A stretch of DNA of 64,000 bases from positions 248,001 to 312,000 of the forward strand of contig NZ_LIPG01000004.1 in the NCBI RefSeq assembly GCF_001905505.1. Reading direction: 5' to 3'. The notes under the pieces are model-generated. The model saw only the letters and a program-made list of their open reading frames with translations, ran no database searches and was not told the DNA's origin. Positions 63,200 through 64,000 of this stretch are shown here, one piece after another. Every line of letters starts with the position of its first letter. Within the stretch, counting starts at the first letter, position 1. Source of the DNA: Streptomyces sp. CB02058 (GTDB taxonomy: Bacteria; Actinomycetota; Actinomycetes; Streptomycetales; Streptomycetaceae). Both the position numbers and the translations under genes were made by a program.

Positions 63200-64000
63200 C
63201 TACCGCCCCACCTGTTCCAAACTACCCGCCCCCTGGTCCGGGGTCCTGGCGCGGGTCCGTGTCACCGCGTCCGCCGGAACGATCGCGGAGAGGAAGGCGG
63301 TCCTGCGGCGCAGGGTGAAGCCGAGGGATTCGTAGAGCCGGATGGCACCGGTGTTCGATGCAGCCGCATGGAGGAAGGGGGTCTCGCCCCGCTCCCTGAT
63401 GCCGTGGGCGACGGCCCGGATGAGGCGGCTCGCGAGCCCCTGGCCGCGCACGGACTCGTCGGTGCACACCGCGCTGATCTCGGTCCAGCCGGCCGGGTGC
63501 AGACGCTCGCCCGCCATCGCGACCAGGACCCCGTCGCGGCGGATGCCGAGATAGGTCCCGAGCTCCACGGTGCGCGGCAGGAACGGGCCGGGGCGGGTCC
63601 GCTCGACCAGGTCCAGCATCTCCGGCACGTCGGCCGGGCCGAGCAGCACCGCCTCCGGGTCGGGCGCGGCGTCCACGGCCCGGTCCACCATCTGTACGCC
63701 CTCCGCGTGGAAGACGATCTCCCAGTCGGCCGGCGGCGGCTCGCGGAAGGCCGTGAGGGTGACGGACGCGCCGGGGCCCGCGAGCGTGGCGACATCGACC
63801 CAGTCCTGGGCGTCGGGGTGATCCGGGAGGGCGAGCCAGGGGGTGACGTCGGGCCGGTAGCGCAGGATGCGGCCGCTGCGCTCGGCGAAGTGGGCATGGG
63901 GGCCGGTCAGGGAGGAGCGTGCGGGATTGTCCAGCGGATGGAGGGTGTCGCCCTCCGGCCCGGGCCCGGCACTCCGCGACGGCCCGCTTTCGGGCGACGC
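63200..64000 (-). CDS. GNAT (FR47-like) N-acetyltransferase (5' end outside window)
   Basis: At least 266 residues; the frame is open to base 64000, so the start is beyond the window. The N-terminal part has LHPLDNPARSSLTGPHAHFA and RILRYRPDVTPWLALPD; the C-terminal GNAT core has ISAVCTDESVRGQGLASRLI (acetyl-CoA loop RGQGLA) and HAAASNTGAIRLYESLGF. An internal ATG at 63691 could be mistaken for the start but would discard about 100 conserved-looking residues. Substrate unknown. It ends 24 bp before the phosphatase start on the same strand, so they may be co-transcribed. Confidence 0.88.
   Translation of the reverse strand, partial: ASPESGPSRSAGPGPEGDTLHPLDNPARSSLTGPHAHFAERSGRILRYRPDVTPWLALPDHPDAQDWVDVATLAGPGASVTLTAFREPPPADWEIVFHAEGVQMVDRAVDAAPDPEAVLLGPADVPEMLDLVERTRPGPFLPRTVELGTYLGIRRDGVLVAMAGERLHPAGWTEISAVCTDESVRGQGLASRLIRAVAHGIRERGETPFLHAAASNTGAIRLYESLGFTLRRRTAFLSAIVPADAVTRTRARTPDQGAGSLEQVGR

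Noticed and set aside
63200..63691. 163-residue GNAT starting at ATG 63691
   Set aside because: The frame continues upstream to the window edge with plausible GNAT-family sequence, so the real start is beyond 64000.

Overview
The window is a gene-dense, very GC-rich stretch of an actinomycete chromosome, almost certainly Streptomyces. The evidence is codon use with G/C-ending third positions, many GTG starts, 4-bp ATGA/GTGA overlaps, a chaplin, a melC1-melC2 tyrosinase pair, perfect CebR-type palindromes upstream of cellulases, and several small protein families (DUF6479, DUF6328 and DUF6325 types) that I associate with Streptomyces. I saw no rRNA, tRNA, insertion sequence, prophage or CRISPR array. 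Genes at both window edges are cut: a Ser/Thr kinase at the left and a GNAT acetyltransferase at the right.

Layout. 0-9 kb: kinase-TPR protein, MpaB/DUF2236 oxygenase, EF-hand protein, RlmG/RsmC-type methyltransferase, secreted endonuclease I, a glutaminase-STAS fusion, a DUF1269 membrane protein, a bacterial eRF1-like (baeRF) protein and a small secreted protein. 9-18 kb: phosphoketolase with succinate-semialdehyde dehydrogenase, an anti-sigma-type ATPase, and a three-subunit PaoABC-like molybdenum aldehyde oxidoreductase. 18-24 kb: small membrane and stress-type proteins, two VOC proteins, a GNAT enzyme, a translationally coupled accessory pair and a tyrosine phosphatase. 24-35 kb: a short UvrA-like ATPase, the methylmalonyl-CoA mutase operon (mutA-mutB-meaB), a second-type short Rho factor with a long pyrimidine-rich leader, and phosphoglucomutase.

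35.9-45.3 kb: an eight-gene, tightly coupled exopolysaccharide operon of Wzx/Wzy type (glycosyltransferase, polyprenyl-phosphate glycosylphosphotransferase, O-antigen-ligase-like polymerase, MurJ/Wzx-like flippase, polysaccharide deacetylase, second glycosyltransferase, Wzz-like protein, CelD/BcsL-type acyltransferase). Phosphoglucomutase, which supplies glucose-1-phosphate, is divergent just upstream. Downstream lie cell-surface or developmental genes: a chaplin with a BldN-like promoter, tyrosinase and its cofactor, a divergent P450, and a secreted GH26-like hydrolase that could act on a matrix polysaccharide.

50-64 kb: SDR protein, the PTS-dependent dihydroxyacetone kinase operon dhaKLM, a CebR-controlled GH12 endoglucanase with CBM2, a giant secreted phosphodiester glycosidase/metallophosphoesterase, a Nudix protein, an ABC-F translation factor, a GH6 cellulase with two CebR boxes, and a membrane SpoIIE-type PP2C phosphatase. 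The ABC-F gene has a roughly 200-nt leader carrying a tiny upstream ORF (MGTLYFFL) and hairpins, which looks like a ribosome-mediated antibiotic-sensing attenuator. I consider this the most interesting regulatory signal in the window. Large GC-rich hairpins without U-tracts sit between most convergent gene pairs.
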